Below are positions 63,825 through 64,000 of a stretch of 64,000 nt of DNA, in pieces. The position numbers and the translations under genes are program-made. The first letter of the stretch is position 1. Every line of letters begins with the position of its first letter. Origin of the DNA: Dyadobacter sp. CY312 (GTDB taxonomy: Bacteria; Bacteroidota; Bacteroidia; Cytophagales; Spirosomataceae); the NCBI RefSeq assembly GCF_021390535.1, contig NZ_JAJUXG010000015.1, forward strand, positions 186,001-250,000. The letters are read 5' to 3'. Under the pieces are notes generated by a model. The model ran no database searches. It had not been told where the DNA came from and saw only the letters and a list, made by a program, of their open reading frames with translations.

Positions 63825-64000
63825 ATGTTACAACCGATATTTATCCGCGACAACAGAGAATTAACTCTCGCGGGGTTAAAGAAAAAGCATTTTAAAGACG
63901 CCGAACAGGTTGTCGACCGGATCATTGAACTGGATCGTTTACGACGTGAAACGCAACAGGAACTGGATGCAGTACTGACGCAATCCAATGCAAAAGCGAA
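63825..64000 (+). CDS. serS: Seryl-tRNA synthetase, N-terminal part (cut by window edge)
   Basis: From ATG 63825 to the window end: MLQPIFIRDNRELTLAG, LKKKHFKDAEQVVDRIIELD and RLRRETQQELDAVLTQSNAK. This is the start of the coiled-coil tRNA-binding arm of SerRS. The catalytic part lies outside the window. Directly upstream is a short run of GCCGACA repeats. Confidence 0.8.
   Translation, partial: MLQPIFIRDNRELTLAGLKKKHFKDAEQVVDRIIELDRLRRETQQELDAVLTQSNAKA

Overview
The window reads as chromosome of a Bacteroidota bacterium, most likely order Cytophagales (Dyadobacter/Spirosoma-like). The grounds are the proteome (SusC-style carboxypeptidase-like domain on a TonB receptor, family-3 glycogen synthase, NagB-LmbE fusion, Bacteroidota-type RecQ and aspartokinase, large secreted proteins of unknown function), the scarcity of Shine-Dalgarno sequences, and several promoters of the Bacteroidota form TTTG-N19/20-TAnnTTTG. 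Genus is inference only. No IS element, prophage, rRNA or CRISPR array was found. Both ends cut genes (cysS on the left, serS on the right).

Layout. 0-5.4 kb: end of cysS, a DUF192 protein, a QC-like M28 lipoprotein peptidase, two tandem lipocalin-like lipoproteins, and convergent pbpC. The tandem pair arose by a duplication that also copied the 3' end of pbpC, still visible as a decayed fragment between them. 5.5-13.5 kb: glpK, a DEDDh exonuclease, then nuoKLMN (proton-pumping arm of Complex I) with its own promoter and terminator. 13.6-24.4 kb: a nucleotide-sugar epimerase/dehydratase, alpha/beta hydrolase, CBS protein, nadK, dipeptide epimerase, AONS-like PLP enzyme, then tatC, pdhA, recF and mannose-1-phosphate guanylyltransferase. 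24.6-35.6 kb: a TonB receptor with a strange Ala-rich insert, upp, two outer-membrane barrel proteins, nadC, recQ. 35.7-45.1 kb: GMC oxidoreductase, RidA, asd, a probable acquired DUF4262 gene bounded by inverted repeats, an orphan nuoD, a GHL10 lipoprotein and family-3 glycogen synthase. 45.2-56.7 kb: prmA, a 1,558-residue secreted protein of unknown function, plsY, M20 dipeptidase, a TPR protein, hpt, a beta-CASP metallo-beta-lactamase protein and tRNA-Leu(CAG). 56.8-64 kb: the nagB-LmbE fusion, glyA, a membrane-anchored TPR protein, ribH, aspartokinase and the start of serS.

Most of the window is housekeeping: respiration, cofactor synthesis (NadC, NadK, RibH), aspartate-family amino acids (Asd and aspartokinase, about 23 kb apart), nucleotide salvage (Upp, Hpt), envelope building and peptidoglycan/amino-sugar turnover (PBP1C, dipeptide epimerase, NagB fusion). 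The more unusual points are the pbpC-tail duplication, the inverted-repeat-bounded DUF4262 unit, a tatC terminator embedded in the neighbouring coding sequence, a possible structured leader or small RNA upstream of nagB, and the separation of nuoD from nuoKLMN.
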